Shown: in pieces, positions 32,647-39,784 of the stretch
Layout: each line of letters opens with the position of its first letter
Numbering within the stretch: the stretch's first letter is position 1
DNA from: a virus
Direction: 5' to 3' (one strand)
DNA: 44,094 nucleotides
Virus record (IMG/VR): IMGVR_UViG_3300013286_000018
Coordinates: 1 to 44,094 of that record
Made by a program: the position numbers and the translations under genes
Notes under the pieces: model-generated
Databases searched by the model: none
The model's input: the letters and a program-made list of their open reading frames with translations, nothing else
What the model was told of the DNA's origin: nothing

Positions 32647-33508
32647 GGCAACAGGAAGTCTTAAACGATTCATTGACGCAGGTAAGAAAGAGTCTCGCGT
32701 CCTCACAACCGTAGAACGTCACCTTATTGCAAGACCTGCACCCAGTGACAGACGTTCTGATGTTCTTCATCCATCGGCAATGGTTAAAGATGATTGGTGC
32801 CATAAAAGTTCTTACTTTCAACTTCTTGGGTTTCCACCCCCACCAAGCAAATATCGCGTAACACTTAGTCAAAAACGTGTTTTTCAAGTGGGTCACGATA
32901 TTCACGCAGGATGGCAAAACATTTTTAAAGAGATGGACATGCTTTGGGGCAAGTTTAGATGTAATGAATGTGGAGAAACATTCACTGGACTTCCATCAGA
33001 CCATAACACTAGGGTTGAGCCTAAACATTTTGATTACCTAGAGGTTCCTTTGGTTTATGAACCGCTACGCATTGCTGGGCACGCAGATGGAATTTTGCTT
33101 GGTTTTGGTGAACCGTTGATGCTTGAAATTAAATCCATTGGTGCAGGAACATTTAGATTTGAAGCCCCAAACCTTACGGCAGAGCATAATGGTAATCTTG
33201 ATGATATGTGGAAAGCGTTAAACGCTCCTTTTATGAGCCATATAAAGCAAGCACAGATGTACATGAAATTAGCTGAGTTGATAGACCTTCCCATACAACC
33301 ACAGGAAGCGTTGTTTCTTTATGAGAACAAAGCTAATCAACAAGCTAGAGAATTTGTTGTTCCTAAAAGCGATTTTGGTATTAGCCATATTTTAGAGGCC
33401 GCTGAGAATATTGTTGCAGCGGTTGACAGCAAAGAACCCCTTACCTGTAATATTGACCCCAACGAGGGTTGTTACCAATGTAAGGGGTATGACGATGTTC
33501 AAGCTTGA
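32621..33508 (+). CDS. Cas4/RecB-like PD-(D/E)XK exonuclease with Fe-S cluster
   Basis: A 295-residue protein. The nuclease core is seen at GHDIHAGWQN (His92), IAGHADGILL (Asp156) and LMLEIKSIG (Glu169, Lys171), with QAQMYMKLAELI as the motif-IV-like Gln region. Cys60 (DDWCHKSSYF) with Cys276, Cys284 and Cys287 (CNIDPNEGCYQC) gives the Cas4/AddB arrangement for a 4Fe-4S cluster. An extra CNEC pair is at 114-117. It probably resects DNA ends for RecA-mediated recombination. Confidence 0.82.
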   Translation: MTAKEEKFKATGSLKRFIDAGKKESRVLTTVERHLIARPAPSDRRSDVLHPSAMVKDDWCHKSSYFQLLGFPPPPSKYRVTLSQKRVFQVGHDIHAGWQNIFKEMDMLWGKFRCNECGETFTGLPSDHNTRVEPKHFDYLEVPLVYEPLRIAGHADGILLGFGEPLMLEIKSIGAGTFRFEAPNLTAEHNGNLDDMWKALNAPFMSHIKQAQMYMKLAELIDLPIQPQEALFLYENKANQQAREFVVPKSDFGISHILEAAENIVAAVDSKEPLTCNIDPNEGCYQCKGYDDVQA

Positions 33509-33992
33509 GGCTACGGGAGTTAGCGAAGAGATTATTGTCGTTTTAGAACGCCAAGGTTTACTGGTACGAAAAACTTTAAATATTGAAATGCCAGATTTTC
33601 CAGAAGATATTACTTTGGTAGATGACCAAGACCTGATGGTAATGGCGTCTAAGTACATGGAGAACTACAACATGATGCGTACACAGACTGCGTGTGCTCA
33701 AATAGCGGAGTTAGAGGCAGAAAACGATTACGACCTAACAGAGGCTCATGCGCTACTAGCCACATCTACAGGTAAGACCACAGAAAAAGCGGGCCTTTTA
33801 AAAGCCGCTGTACTTGCCCAAACAGATATTCAAGATAAGCTTAAAGCAAAGAATTACACGTATGCATACCGCAAGTTAATGGAGACCACGCAAGACAACA
33901 TGGAGCGCTACTACAGTTTAGTAAGCCGTGAATTAACTCGTCGTACCTCAGGTGACCGTGACCGATTGCGAGGCACTCGCTACAATGCCTAG
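33495..33992 (+). CDS. Hypothetical helical protein coupled to the exonuclease
   Basis: A 165-residue protein. ATG at 33495 has AAGGGG 7 bases upstream and lies 14 bases before the upstream stop; an ATG at 33489 is too close to that SD. The sequence has a beta start (FKLEATGVSEEIIVVLERQG) and long charged helices (ACAQIAELEAENDYDLTEAH; DKLKAKNYTYAYRKLMETTQ). No motif was recognised. Its place between two nucleases suggests an exonuclease partner. Confidence 0.55.
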   Translation: MFKLEATGVSEEIIVVLERQGLLVRKTLNIEMPDFPEDITLVDDQDLMVMASKYMENYNMMRTQTACAQIAELEAENDYDLTEAHALLATSTGKTTEKAGLLKAAVLAQTDIQDKLKAKNYTYAYRKLMETTQDNMERYYSLVSRELTRRTSGDRDRLRGTRYNA

Positions 33993-34344
33993 TCAGTCAA
34001 GAAAACATAGAGGATATCGTTCGCAAAAAGTAGTAGCTATGTATTTAGCCGAGCACGGATTCCCTTTTGCTGAAAGTACAGGGGCGGGACGCAGTGGAAC
34101 AGATATTACTGGCACTATTGGAATTGACTGGGAAGTTAAAGCCCGCAAAGATTTTTCGCCTAGCGCCACCATCAAACAGCTTAAAGACAGGCACAATGGT
34201 AAAGATTTACCCGTAGCAGTTTTGCGCCTTAACGGACAAGGAGAGGTTAGTATTACTGAATGGGTTACACTTGTGAGGTTAGAAGATTTTGTTAATTTAT
34301 TGCGAGCTGCAGGATACGGAGAATCAGATGAGGATAAAAAATGA
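33985..34344 (+). CDS. Second resolvase-like PD-(D/E)XK nuclease
   Basis: A 119-residue protein. SQSRKHRGYRSQKVVAMYLA, then STGAGRSGTDITGTIGIDWE, VKARKDFSPS gives Asp40 and Glu50-x-Lys52, the GxD...ExK core of PD-(D/E)XK nucleases. It differs in sequence from the one at 31997, so the two are not recent duplicates. It may resolve Holliday junctions or process ends. ATG at 33985 overlaps the upstream stop by 8 bases. Confidence 0.7.
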   Translation: MPSQSRKHRGYRSQKVVAMYLAEHGFPFAESTGAGRSGTDITGTIGIDWEVKARKDFSPSATIKQLKDRHNGKDLPVAVLRLNGQGEVSITEWVTLVRLEDFVNLLRAAGYGESDEDKK

Positions 34345-34544
34345 CTAAAGAATCACATAAGTTTTTAACAAATTTGCTTCAAGCCAAAGAAGAAGTTAAA
34401 CGTTTAGAAACAGAATACAGAAAAATTTGCGAATGCAATGAAAAACTTCCAGGAGTAGATAAGATATCCGATAAGTCATTTTATTATCGCAAGTTGTATA
34501 AAACTTGTTCATATCACGAAGTTAGGCTTACACGTAGTGCCTAA
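34341..34544 (+). CDS. Hypothetical short helical protein
   Basis: A 67-residue protein, mostly one charged helix (LLQAKEEVKRLETEYRKICE) followed by a polar C-terminal part with two further Cys/His residues. It overlaps the nuclease as ATGA and the FmdB-like gene by 8 bases. No family was recognised. Confidence 0.5.
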   Translation: MTKESHKFLTNLLQAKEEVKRLETEYRKICECNEKLPGVDKISDKSFYYRKLYKTCSYHEVRLTRSA

Positions 34545-34704
34545 TTACGATTTTACTTGTTTACCGTGCGATGTTACAGTTGAGAAATTTTTAGCATTTG
34601 ATGAAAACGGTCGTCCAACATGCGATAAATGCGGAGAGTTTATGAACAAAGTATTTAATTCTACACCAACACATTTTAAAGGCGGAGGGTGGGGCGGTAA
34701 ATGA
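34537..34704 (+). CDS. FmdB-family zinc-ribbon protein
   Basis: A 55-residue protein with MPNYDFTCLPCDVTVEKFLA, then PTCDKCGEFMNKVFNSTPTH and FKGGGWGGK. This matches the FmdB pattern: an N-terminal strand, two CxxC pairs (Cys8/11 and Cys29/32), a 'v.rvfs.....F.G.GW' segment and a Gly-rich end. GTG is the only suitable start and its frame runs without stop to TGA at 34702. It overlaps both neighbours. It is probably regulatory or involved in protein contacts. Confidence 0.78.
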   Translation: MPNYDFTCLPCDVTVEKFLAFDENGRPTCDKCGEFMNKVFNSTPTHFKGGGWGGK

Positions 34705-34943
34705 AGTTTGTTATTAATGATGAAAAGTGGGCAGAAGTCCTTCAAGAAGGCGTTAATGAGTACGTAGATAGTTTGCAAAATTATTACATTTATGGTGATG
34801 AAGATGTAGAAGAGCCTGAGGTTTTATCTGGGCTACCCTATTGCGGTTGCGAAACTTGTTACACCCGCGAGTTTCTTTTTTATGTTTCCCCCATCATTAT
34901 GCAAGGTCAAAAAGATGGAAAGATTGAGCTAGATGCCTCTTGA
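34701..34943 (+). CDS. Hypothetical acidic protein with Cys cluster
   Basis: An 80-residue protein. It has an acidic segment (YIYGDEDVEEPEVL) followed by GLPYCGCETCYTREF, a CxCxxC cluster. It overlaps FmdB as ATGA and the next gene by 11 bases, so it belongs to the same translational chain. Function is unknown. Confidence 0.55.
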   Translation: MKFVINDEKWAEVLQEGVNEYVDSLQNYYIYGDEDVEEPEVLSGLPYCGCETCYTREFLFYVSPIIMQGQKDGKIELDAS

Positions 34944-35115
34944 CCTTAGAGATAAAGAAGCGCCCCTTCACGTTTGCCCTTGCGGTTCTTTTTTATGGAA
35001 AGTAAAAGCCACTTTTGAAGATGGTGAAATTTCGCTTTATATGCTTGATATGGAGTGCGAATTATGTGGGACTTGGGCTACAGCGCCAACCCCAATTGAT
35101 TACCGAACCGTTTAA
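34933..35115 (+). CDS. Hypothetical zinc-ribbon miniprotein
   Basis: A 60-residue protein with two Cys pairs (HVCPCGSFLWKVKATFEDGE; MECELCGTWA), a layout typical of a small zinc ribbon with a beta hairpin between the pairs. It is the last gene of the operon before the promoter at 35117. No function can be assigned. Confidence 0.6.
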   Translation: MPLDLRDKEAPLHVCPCGSFLWKVKATFEDGEISLYMLDMECELCGTWATAPTPIDYRTV

Positions 35116-35116
35116 C

Positions 35117-35146
35117 CTGACATACACCTCTTAGTTCCCCCATAAT
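35117..35146 (+). promoter_or_regulatory. Promoter for the SpoVS-like gene
   Basis: CTGACA at 35117-35122 and CATAAT at 35141-35146 are 18 bases apart; each matches five of six consensus bases. Transcription would start near 35153 and give a leader of about 30 bases with AGAGG as SD before the ATG at 35183. Confidence 0.6.
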
Positions 35147-35178
35147 TTAAGGGTAATACTAATTCGAGCATAAGAGGT
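35126..35178 (+). repeat. 8-bp inverted repeat spanning promoter and SD
   Basis: ACCTCTTA at 35126-35133 is the exact reverse complement of TAAGAGGT at 35171-35178. The left arm lies between the -35 and -10 and the right arm contains the SD. In a read-through transcript the arms could pair and hide the SD; as DNA they could be an operator pair. Confidence 0.5.
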
Positions 35179-35182
35179 AATA

Positions 35183-35473
35183 ATGACTGACGTAGTAAAA
35201 GAAGAAGAAGAAGGCATCCTTCGCGTAGGCGCAGGAAGCAATCCACAAGCCGTAGCATCAGCAATCGCCCACAGTATCTATGAGACTCGTGGCTGCAAGA
35301 TTCGCGCTGTAGGCGCAGGAGCTGTCAATCAGGCAGTTAAGGCAATTGCAATCGCACGAGGCTACACAGCCCCACGAGGTTTAGACCTCACTTGTATTCC
35401 TGGCTTTGCAAGCATTGAAAGCCACGATGGACAGATTTCTGCCATTGTATTTGTTGTTTCAGCAGCAGGTTAA
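35183..35473 (+). CDS. spoVS: SpoVS-like protein
   Basis: A 96-residue protein with ILRVGAGSNPQAVASAIAHS, then CKIRAVGAGAVNQAVKAIAI, ARGYTAPRGLDLTCIPGFAS. This matches SpoVS almost motif for motif (K/RVgA.S.p..VAgAia......r.i.IRaIGAGAvNQAvKAiAiArgyvap.G.dL.ciPaF). SpoVS is a small Alba-like protein that affects sporulation and cell division in Firmicutes. A phage copy with its own promoter and terminated transcript may bind nucleic acid or alter host development. The last idea is inference. Confidence 0.9.
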   Translation: MTDVVKEEEEGILRVGAGSNPQAVASAIAHSIYETRGCKIRAVGAGAVNQAVKAIAIARGYTAPRGLDLTCIPGFASIESHDGQISAIVFVVSAAG

Positions 35474-35514
35474 GCAGTTATTTTGCGCTCAAATGCCTTA
35501 TCGTTATTTAACCA

Positions 35515-35526
35515 CCTTTGCAAAGG
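35515..35526 (+). promoter_or_regulatory. 12-bp perfect palindrome overlapping the SD
   Basis: CCTTTGCAAAGG is its own reverse complement. Its right half contributes the AAAGGA SD of the gene at 35534. It may be a small RNA fold that limits initiation or a regulator site; chance is possible. Confidence 0.4.
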
Positions 35527-35533
35527 AAACTAA

Positions 35534-35869
35534 ATGAAGACAAATTCTAAGAAGAACCCAGCTCCGCTGGCACCCACTTCTGCTGAGCCAAGTAACGCTA
35601 CAGGTTCAAAGCCACGCGTTGCTATGCCTGAAAAAGGCAAGCTTATGAAGAAGAAGAACACAGCAGCGGGAGACCCAACTAAGATGGCTAAGCCATCTCG
35701 TACATTTGTTAAAGCTGATGGACATCGTGCAGGCGCACGTTATGGGGTACGCGTTGGATTTCAAAAGCAGGAAGCACCAGAGGCAGGTGCCACACAAAGC
35801 AATGGTTATTTAATTCCAGCTGCCATTAACCGTAGCAAACCAAACTTTACAGCGGGTATGGCTGAATAA
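35534..35869 (+). CDS. Hypothetical basic protein
   Basis: A 111-residue Lys/Ala/Pro-rich protein, basic and low-complexity over residues 1-60 (MKTNSKKNPAPLAPTSAEPS; KGKLMKKKNTAAGDPTKMAK), with a more ordered GHRAGARYGVRVGFQKQEAP part. It lies between the SpoVS gene and a strong terminator and is probably on the same transcript. Nucleic-acid binding is possible from charge. No family was recognised. Confidence 0.6.
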   Translation: MKTNSKKNPAPLAPTSAEPSNATGSKPRVAMPEKGKLMKKKNTAAGDPTKMAKPSRTFVKADGHRAGARYGVRVGFQKQEAPEAGATQSNGYLIPAAINRSKPNFTAGMAE

Positions 35870-35880
35870 TTAGATTAATA

Positions 35881-35909
35881 AAAAACCCCCGAGAAATCGG
35901 GGGTTTTTT
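35881..35909 (+). terminator. Perfect intrinsic terminator with GAAA tetraloop
   Basis: CCCCCGA at 35886-35892 pairs with TCGGGGG at 35897-35903 around a GAAA tetraloop. A five-A run precedes it and TTTTTT (35904-35909) follows, so it can act in both directions. It ends the SpoVS unit. Confidence 0.95.
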
Positions 35910-35923
35910 CTTTGCGCGATTTA

Positions 35924-35953
35924 TTGTCATGTTTAGCTATTTATGGTTAAATT
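35924..35953 (+). promoter_or_regulatory. Promoter for the HTH/phosphoesterase operon (leaderless type)
   Basis: TTGTCA at 35924-35929 and TAAATT at 35948-35953 are 18 bases apart. The -10 ends 6 bases before GTG at 35960, so transcription could begin at the start codon. There is no SD before this GTG. Confidence 0.5.
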
Positions 35954-35959
35954 ACACCC

Positions 35960-36211
35960 GTGTCATTAAAAGAAGAGCTAGAGAATTTATCGCCTCGTGC
36001 AAAAACAGGCACCTATTCAAAAGGTCGTTGTGGCATAAACGAGTGGTTAAAAACGCAAACTGATGAGTTTATATTGGATTTTAGAGACCTGATTGCCTCC
36101 CCTTCATCAACTATGGAATTACACAGATTTTTACAAACAAAGTTTTCTGATTTGCCTTTCAGTTTAACAACTTTTCGTACTCATAGAAACAAGTGGTGCT
36201 CATGTCCATAA
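35960..36211 (+). CDS. Small HTH-like protein upstream of phosphoesterase
   Basis: An 83-residue GTG-start protein. SLKEELENLSPRAKTGT, then CGINEWLKTQTDEFILDFRD, and a C-terminal FSLTTFRTHRNKWCSC suggest a compact helical DNA-binding domain with a final Cys pair. Short proteins of this type precede metallophosphoesterase genes in several phages. It overlaps the next gene by 10 bases. It lacks an SD and appears leaderless. Confidence 0.6.
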   Translation: MSLKEELENLSPRAKTGTYSKGRCGINEWLKTQTDEFILDFRDLIASPSSTMELHRFLQTKFSDLPFSLTTFRTHRNKWCSCP

Positions 36212-37374
36212 AAGACGAATTTAATAAATTTATAACAGCTGGAAAAGAAGGTTCTGACAATGTTCTTAAAGATGTTCCAGAGAATTGGCGCCCCCGTTCA
36301 GAACTTGACCAGACAACAGGCGGGTTCGCTATTACTGGCCCCCGTACAGATGGAAATACTCCAGGAGCCGAAGAATTATTACGAGAAGCAAATCTTGACC
36401 CAACAGAATGGGTATTAGTAAATAGCCGTAAAGGTAGTTGGCAAAAATGGGACGGAGAATGGCTTCACTCTTGGCGCATTAATGTTATTCCAGCTTCTTC
36501 ATCAGTTCACGCTTATGATGCGCAAAAACTTATTGAAGAAATTTCCAATTGGAAACCAAAATCATCAAATGATTTTGAAGGTGACCTCACCGCTATATAT
36601 AGTTTAGGTGACACTCAGTACGGCAAAGATGATACGCCAGCTATTGTTGACCGTGTATTGCGTTCCTTTGATGAATCCGTAGACCATCATAAGTTTTTAC
36701 AAAAAAAATATAAAATTGGGCAGATTGCATTACCTCAGCTTGGTGACTGTATTGAGGGTATGACAAGCCAAAAAGGTAAAGTTATGGGCCGTCACGATAT
36801 TGGAGTAGCACAGCAAGTTCAAGTTGGTCGCCGTGTTCTTATGGCACAAATTAAAGCAATGTCGCAGCTTGCTTCAAAGATTATTGTTCCCGTAGTTCCA
36901 GGAAACCATGATGAGGTTCAACGTTTTCTTGTGGGTCGCCCAGAGGATTCATGGCAAATTGAGATTGTTCGCGCCGTAGAAGATGCGTGTATGGAAAATG
37001 ATTTTCTTAAAGACCGCGTTGAGTTTCGTTACCCAGCAAAAGATGACAGCACACTTGCTGTCAATCTAAGCGGAACTTTATACGGTATGGCTCATGGACA
37101 TCAAAAGACAGATATGGTCAAATGGTGGTCAGGTCAAGTTATGGGTAATTGCGCTGTTGCAAATGCGGATATTCTTAATGTTGGTCATCTTCACCATTAT
37201 GATGTACAAAGCATTGGTACACGTTTGTTTATCCAAAACCCAGCTATGGATAATGGTTCGGGTTGGTTTAGAGATAAATCGGGCCTTGAATCCCACCCAG
37301 GAATTGTTTCATTGGTAGTAGGTGCAGGCTTTGATGCCCGTAGAGAGTTAGTGGTGCTAGGTGGCTTTCGCTAA
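36202..37374 (+). CDS. Calcineurin-like metallophosphoesterase
   Basis: A 390-residue protein. Metal-site motifs are YSLGDTQYG (137, with Gln where the first motif usually has His), LGDCIEG (181-186), VPGNHDE (234-238), and C-terminal AHGHQK and VGHLHHYD. Residues 1-125 form a separate N-terminal domain. It may be a DNA nuclease like SbcD or a phosphodiesterase. ATG at 36202 is preferred to GTG at 36193 since both lie in the upstream gene and ATG is the stronger codon. Confidence 0.82.
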   Translation: MSIKDEFNKFITAGKEGSDNVLKDVPENWRPRSELDQTTGGFAITGPRTDGNTPGAEELLREANLDPTEWVLVNSRKGSWQKWDGEWLHSWRINVIPASSSVHAYDAQKLIEEISNWKPKSSNDFEGDLTAIYSLGDTQYGKDDTPAIVDRVLRSFDESVDHHKFLQKKYKIGQIALPQLGDCIEGMTSQKGKVMGRHDIGVAQQVQVGRRVLMAQIKAMSQLASKIIVPVVPGNHDEVQRFLVGRPEDSWQIEIVRAVEDACMENDFLKDRVEFRYPAKDDSTLAVNLSGTLYGMAHGHQKTDMVKWWSGQVMGNCAVANADILNVGHLHHYDVQSIGTRLFIQNPAMDNGSGWFRDKSGLESHPGIVSLVVGAGFDARRELVVLGGFR

Positions 37375-37376
37375 CC

Positions 37377-37382
37377 TATAAT
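37377..37382 (+). promoter_or_regulatory. Perfect TATAAT -10 seven bases before ATG
   Basis: TATAAT at 37377-37382 is followed by seven bases (AAAGGTT) and then ATG at 37390. No convincing -35 is seen. The position predicts a leaderless or nearly leaderless transcript for the long run of small genes that follows. Confidence 0.6.
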
Positions 37383-37389
37383 AAAGGTT

Positions 37390-37929
37390 ATGCCAGGTCC
37401 ACATCAAAATACGCAAAATCTCGGCGCTGCTGGGATGTATGGAACCAACACTACTTATGGTGGTGGCGGTGTTCCTGTTGCGCGTTCTGAACTTGACTTC
37501 CTTCGTTTAGGTGTTGGTCGTCAACCCTCTGCAGAGTATCCTGACGGCTACCTAGGAACAATTCGCACGCGTCGTGATGACCGTGGTCGTCCAGGTTCAA
37601 CTTCAGAAAATGTTTTAGATTCACTTAAAGTTCGCATCACACAACGTGGTTATCAACGCGGTGTGCACAAAGGTGAGCGCATTGATGCTGCGGGCTATTA
37701 CTATCCAGAAGGATTAGATAACACTCGCGGAATTCGCCGCCAAATGCAAGGTGTTCGTGATGGCAATGTCATTATGACAAAGAAGAATTCAGATAATCAA
37801 AAACTTGCACCAGCTCCGCACTTACCTAATGATGGTAAAGCAGGGCCTGCTGCAAAGAGTGACGCACCTATGGGTGTTAATATGAACAGAGCTAAGAGAC
37901 TCAGTTCCCTATCACCAAATTGGAAATAA
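37390..37929 (+). CDS. Hypothetical Gly/Arg-rich protein
   Basis: A 179-residue hydrophilic protein starting MPGPHQNTQNLGAAGMYGTN, with GYLGTIRTRRDDRGRPGSTS and QRGYQRGVHKGERIDAAGYY, and a basic disordered C-terminus. It has few hydrophobic residues and no Cys. It is the first gene after a perfect -10 and starts the array of small genes. It could be a minor virion or DNA-condensing protein, but nothing in the sequence proves it. Confidence 0.6.
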   Translation: MPGPHQNTQNLGAAGMYGTNTTYGGGGVPVARSELDFLRLGVGRQPSAEYPDGYLGTIRTRRDDRGRPGSTSENVLDSLKVRITQRGYQRGVHKGERIDAAGYYYPEGLDNTRGIRRQMQGVRDGNVIMTKKNSDNQKLAPAPHLPNDGKAGPAAKSDAPMGVNMNRAKRLSSLSPNWK

Positions 37930-38286
37930 ATGTCAGGCAGAATGTCAGACGGTGTTTACTCCCGCAAACCGTGGCAAGCACCACCTGAGGCTGCCTACCC
38001 ACCTCAAGCATATATTGGGCCCTTTGCGTCCAACCAAGAGCGTTTACTTAGCCAATCATTAGCAGCTAACATGATGACAGGTGCAGAACTACAAGAATAT
38101 GTGCGCCCCCCACTACCTCAAGTCAAACTATTCCCAGAACGCTATGGTTACACCCAGACTGAGATTAGTATTGAAGACATAATTGATTTGCCTGGTCGCG
38201 CTCAACAGCGTGTAGAGTCTGACTTTAGTAACACTCCAAATACTCAGGAAAGCACAAGCACTAATTCACTAGGAGGTACCATCTAA
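37930..38286 (+). CDS. Hypothetical Pro-rich protein
   Basis: A 118-residue protein starting MSGRMSDGVYSRKPWQAPPE, with several Pro-rich stretches (PPEAAYPPQAYIGP; RPPLPQVKLFPERYG) and a Ser/Thr/Asn-rich end. The ATG follows the upstream stop directly. It is probably extended or disordered. No function is recognised. Confidence 0.55.
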   Translation: MSGRMSDGVYSRKPWQAPPEAAYPPQAYIGPFASNQERLLSQSLAANMMTGAELQEYVRPPLPQVKLFPERYGYTQTEISIEDIIDLPGRAQQRVESDFSNTPNTQESTSTNSLGGTI

Positions 38287-38462
38287 TGGGACGCAATAAC
38301 GAAGACTTTCAAGACGGAAAAGATACAAATGCTGCTTTTAGTGGAATACTTAAAGCCAGTTATCCAGAAGACATTCCTGGATTTGAAGGTACGACGGACT
38401 CACTTAATAGTTTAGTTAATATCCGAAAAAACACAGCTAATAAGAACAAAAAAAATAACTAA
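38286..38462 (+). CDS. Hypothetical 58-residue protein
   Basis: A short hydrophilic protein starting MGRNNEDFQDGKDTNAAFSG, with ASYPEDIPGFEGTTDSLN and a Lys/Asn-rich end. Its ATG overlaps the upstream stop (TAATG) and its stop overlaps the next start in the same way, which supports it as a gene despite its length. Function is unknown. Confidence 0.6.
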   Translation: MGRNNEDFQDGKDTNAAFSGILKASYPEDIPGFEGTTDSLNSLVNIRKNTANKNKKNN

Positions 38463-38695
38463 TGCCTATCAACGACCCAGGTTTATTTACAGATAGCACA
38501 GGCGAAGGCATGGCTGGAGCTGAAGATGTTAAATTGGGCACCCAGCGTGACCTTAAAAAGACCTATTACAATGGTTCTAAGCCTTGTATTGAATGTGGAT
38601 TGATGCTAAACCCAGTACAATCATTACATACAGACACCTGCAGCGGATGTACCCGTCGCAAGCAGTCTAAGCTACTTAAAGGACGGATGGCATAA
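38462..38695 (+). CDS. Zinc-finger miniprotein of the small-gene array
   Basis: A 77-residue protein with KPCIECGLMLNPVQSLHTDT, CSGCTRRKQSKLLKGR, a CxxC-x(16)-CxxC zinc site followed by a basic tail suited to nucleic-acid binding. The N-terminal 35 residues are polar. TAATG overlaps link it to both neighbours. Confidence 0.65.
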   Translation: MPINDPGLFTDSTGEGMAGAEDVKLGTQRDLKKTYYNGSKPCIECGLMLNPVQSLHTDTCSGCTRRKQSKLLKGRMA

Positions 38696-38901
38696 TGACC
38701 GTAAATAACTCACGTTCACAGAACGAGTCACTCAACGAGGGCGCAACAGATGGTAAGTACCGTAAGCGCCGTCCAAATACTGAGGTTATTCCAGGACTTG
38801 GAGACCAGACAGTAGTTCAGAACCGTGCAGATTTGCACCCATACATGAACTACGGATTTATTAACTCTGAAGAGCCTTCAAAGGTAAACCCAGGTAAGTA
38901 G
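38695..38901 (+). CDS. Hypothetical 68-residue protein
   Basis: A hydrophilic protein: SRSQNESLNEGATDGKYRKR, RPNTEVIPGLGDQTVVQNRA, then DLHPYMNYGFIN. No Cys. It is coupled to the zinc-finger gene by a one-base overlap. The sequence is typical of disordered virion-associated or host-interaction peptides, but its role is unknown. Confidence 0.55.
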   Translation: MTVNNSRSQNESLNEGATDGKYRKRRPNTEVIPGLGDQTVVQNRADLHPYMNYGFINSEEPSKVNPGK

Positions 38902-38903
38902 TC

Positions 38904-39116
38904 ATGGGAAAAGCTAAGCGCCAACAAAAGTACACATCTGCACAAGGCAAACTTCAGTCAGCAACTAGCGACGTACTACGAGCAGGGTTACGCCGTCAAC
39001 GTACTGGTACAGAAGGTCGTGCGGAAGCGCTATCAAATTTTTCTGATGCTTCAAACACTTTTAATCAAGCTTCAAATAAAGAACAGAACTTACGCGTTAA
39101 TAAAGGTAATATGTAA
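38904..39116 (+). CDS. Hypothetical basic 70-residue protein
   Basis: Starts MGKAKRQQKYTSAQGKLQSA, with LRAGLRRQRTGTEGRAEALS and a Ser/Asn-rich end. Net positive charge and helix-friendly composition suggest nucleic-acid or membrane contacts. It begins two bases after the upstream stop. No family was recognised. Confidence 0.55.
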   Translation: MGKAKRQQKYTSAQGKLQSATSDVLRAGLRRQRTGTEGRAEALSNFSDASNTFNQASNKEQNLRVNKGNM

Positions 39117-39118
39117 TT

Positions 39119-39391
39119 ATGAATCCAACTTCATCACAGTTTCCTATTAGCCATGTAAAAATGCATTCTGACCTATCAAAGAGCCCAGAAACATACGAAC
39201 GCGTTAAACTTCGTGGTGCAAAGCACGGAAAAACAAAGCTTGATGCATTTGGTTCGTCTAAAGAATCTGGTTATAAGGGCAAGTATGGTATTGAACCACA
39301 AGCAGAAATTGGCGTAGCTGACGAGAACCGTAACGGTACTTATATTATTAGTGATAATCCAGATAAGAATCCAACGAGGTTTAAGCAATGA
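39119..39391 (+). CDS. Hypothetical 90-residue protein
   Basis: Starts MNPTSSQFPISHVKMHSDLS, with a Lys/Gly-rich middle (GAKHGKTKLDAFGSSKESGY) and ADENRNGTYIISDNPDKNPT near the end. Polar throughout and without Cys. It overlaps the next gene as ATGA. Function is unknown. Confidence 0.55.
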   Translation: MNPTSSQFPISHVKMHSDLSKSPETYERVKLRGAKHGKTKLDAFGSSKESGYKGKYGIEPQAEIGVADENRNGTYIISDNPDKNPTRFKQ

Positions 39392-39579
39392 ACCCACAAG
39401 ATAGAAGCGGTGATGCACGCCGTCAAGCTAATTATGAAAAGACTTTAGGCAAATATGCTGATGAACTTATGAACCCTAAAAAATATGACCACGAGATGAG
39501 CAAAGACGAAGCCATGCGTAATGATGAGTCTATGTACGCTACAGAAGGTCAGATTCCAGAGAGCTGGACAGAGAAGTAA
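39388..39579 (+). CDS. Hypothetical 63-residue charged protein
   Basis: Starts MNPQDRSGDARRQANYEKTL, continues GKYADELMNPKKYDHEMSKD and ends SWTEK. It is helical and strongly charged. Both ends overlap neighbouring genes by one to four bases. It begins with the same MNP as its upstream neighbour but is otherwise different. Function is unknown. Confidence 0.55.
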   Translation: MNPQDRSGDARRQANYEKTLGKYADELMNPKKYDHEMSKDEAMRNDESMYATEGQIPESWTEK

Positions 39580-39773
39580 TGAAGCCTACAGAGCCACAGT
39601 TTCCAGATATTAATAAGGAAACTGACGTACCAGAAGGCTTTGGCTATATGACCCCTGAGACAGAGAACGAAATAGCTGAAGCTGAAGAGCGCAAGCGCAC
39701 TCAAATACCTTATTTATCACGTAACGCAGAGGATATTTTAAACTCTAAGCGTTCACGTGGAGAACGTCTATAA
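39579..39773 (+). CDS. Hypothetical 64-residue acidic protein
   Basis: Starts MKPTEPQFPDINKETDVPEG, then FGYMTPETENEIAEAEERKR and SRNAEDILNSKRSRGERL. An acidic helix precedes a basic end. TAATG overlap with the upstream gene. No recognisable family. Confidence 0.55.
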   Translation: MKPTEPQFPDINKETDVPEGFGYMTPETENEIAEAEERKRTQIPYLSRNAEDILNSKRSRGERL

Positions 39774-39784
39774 AAGGATAAGTA

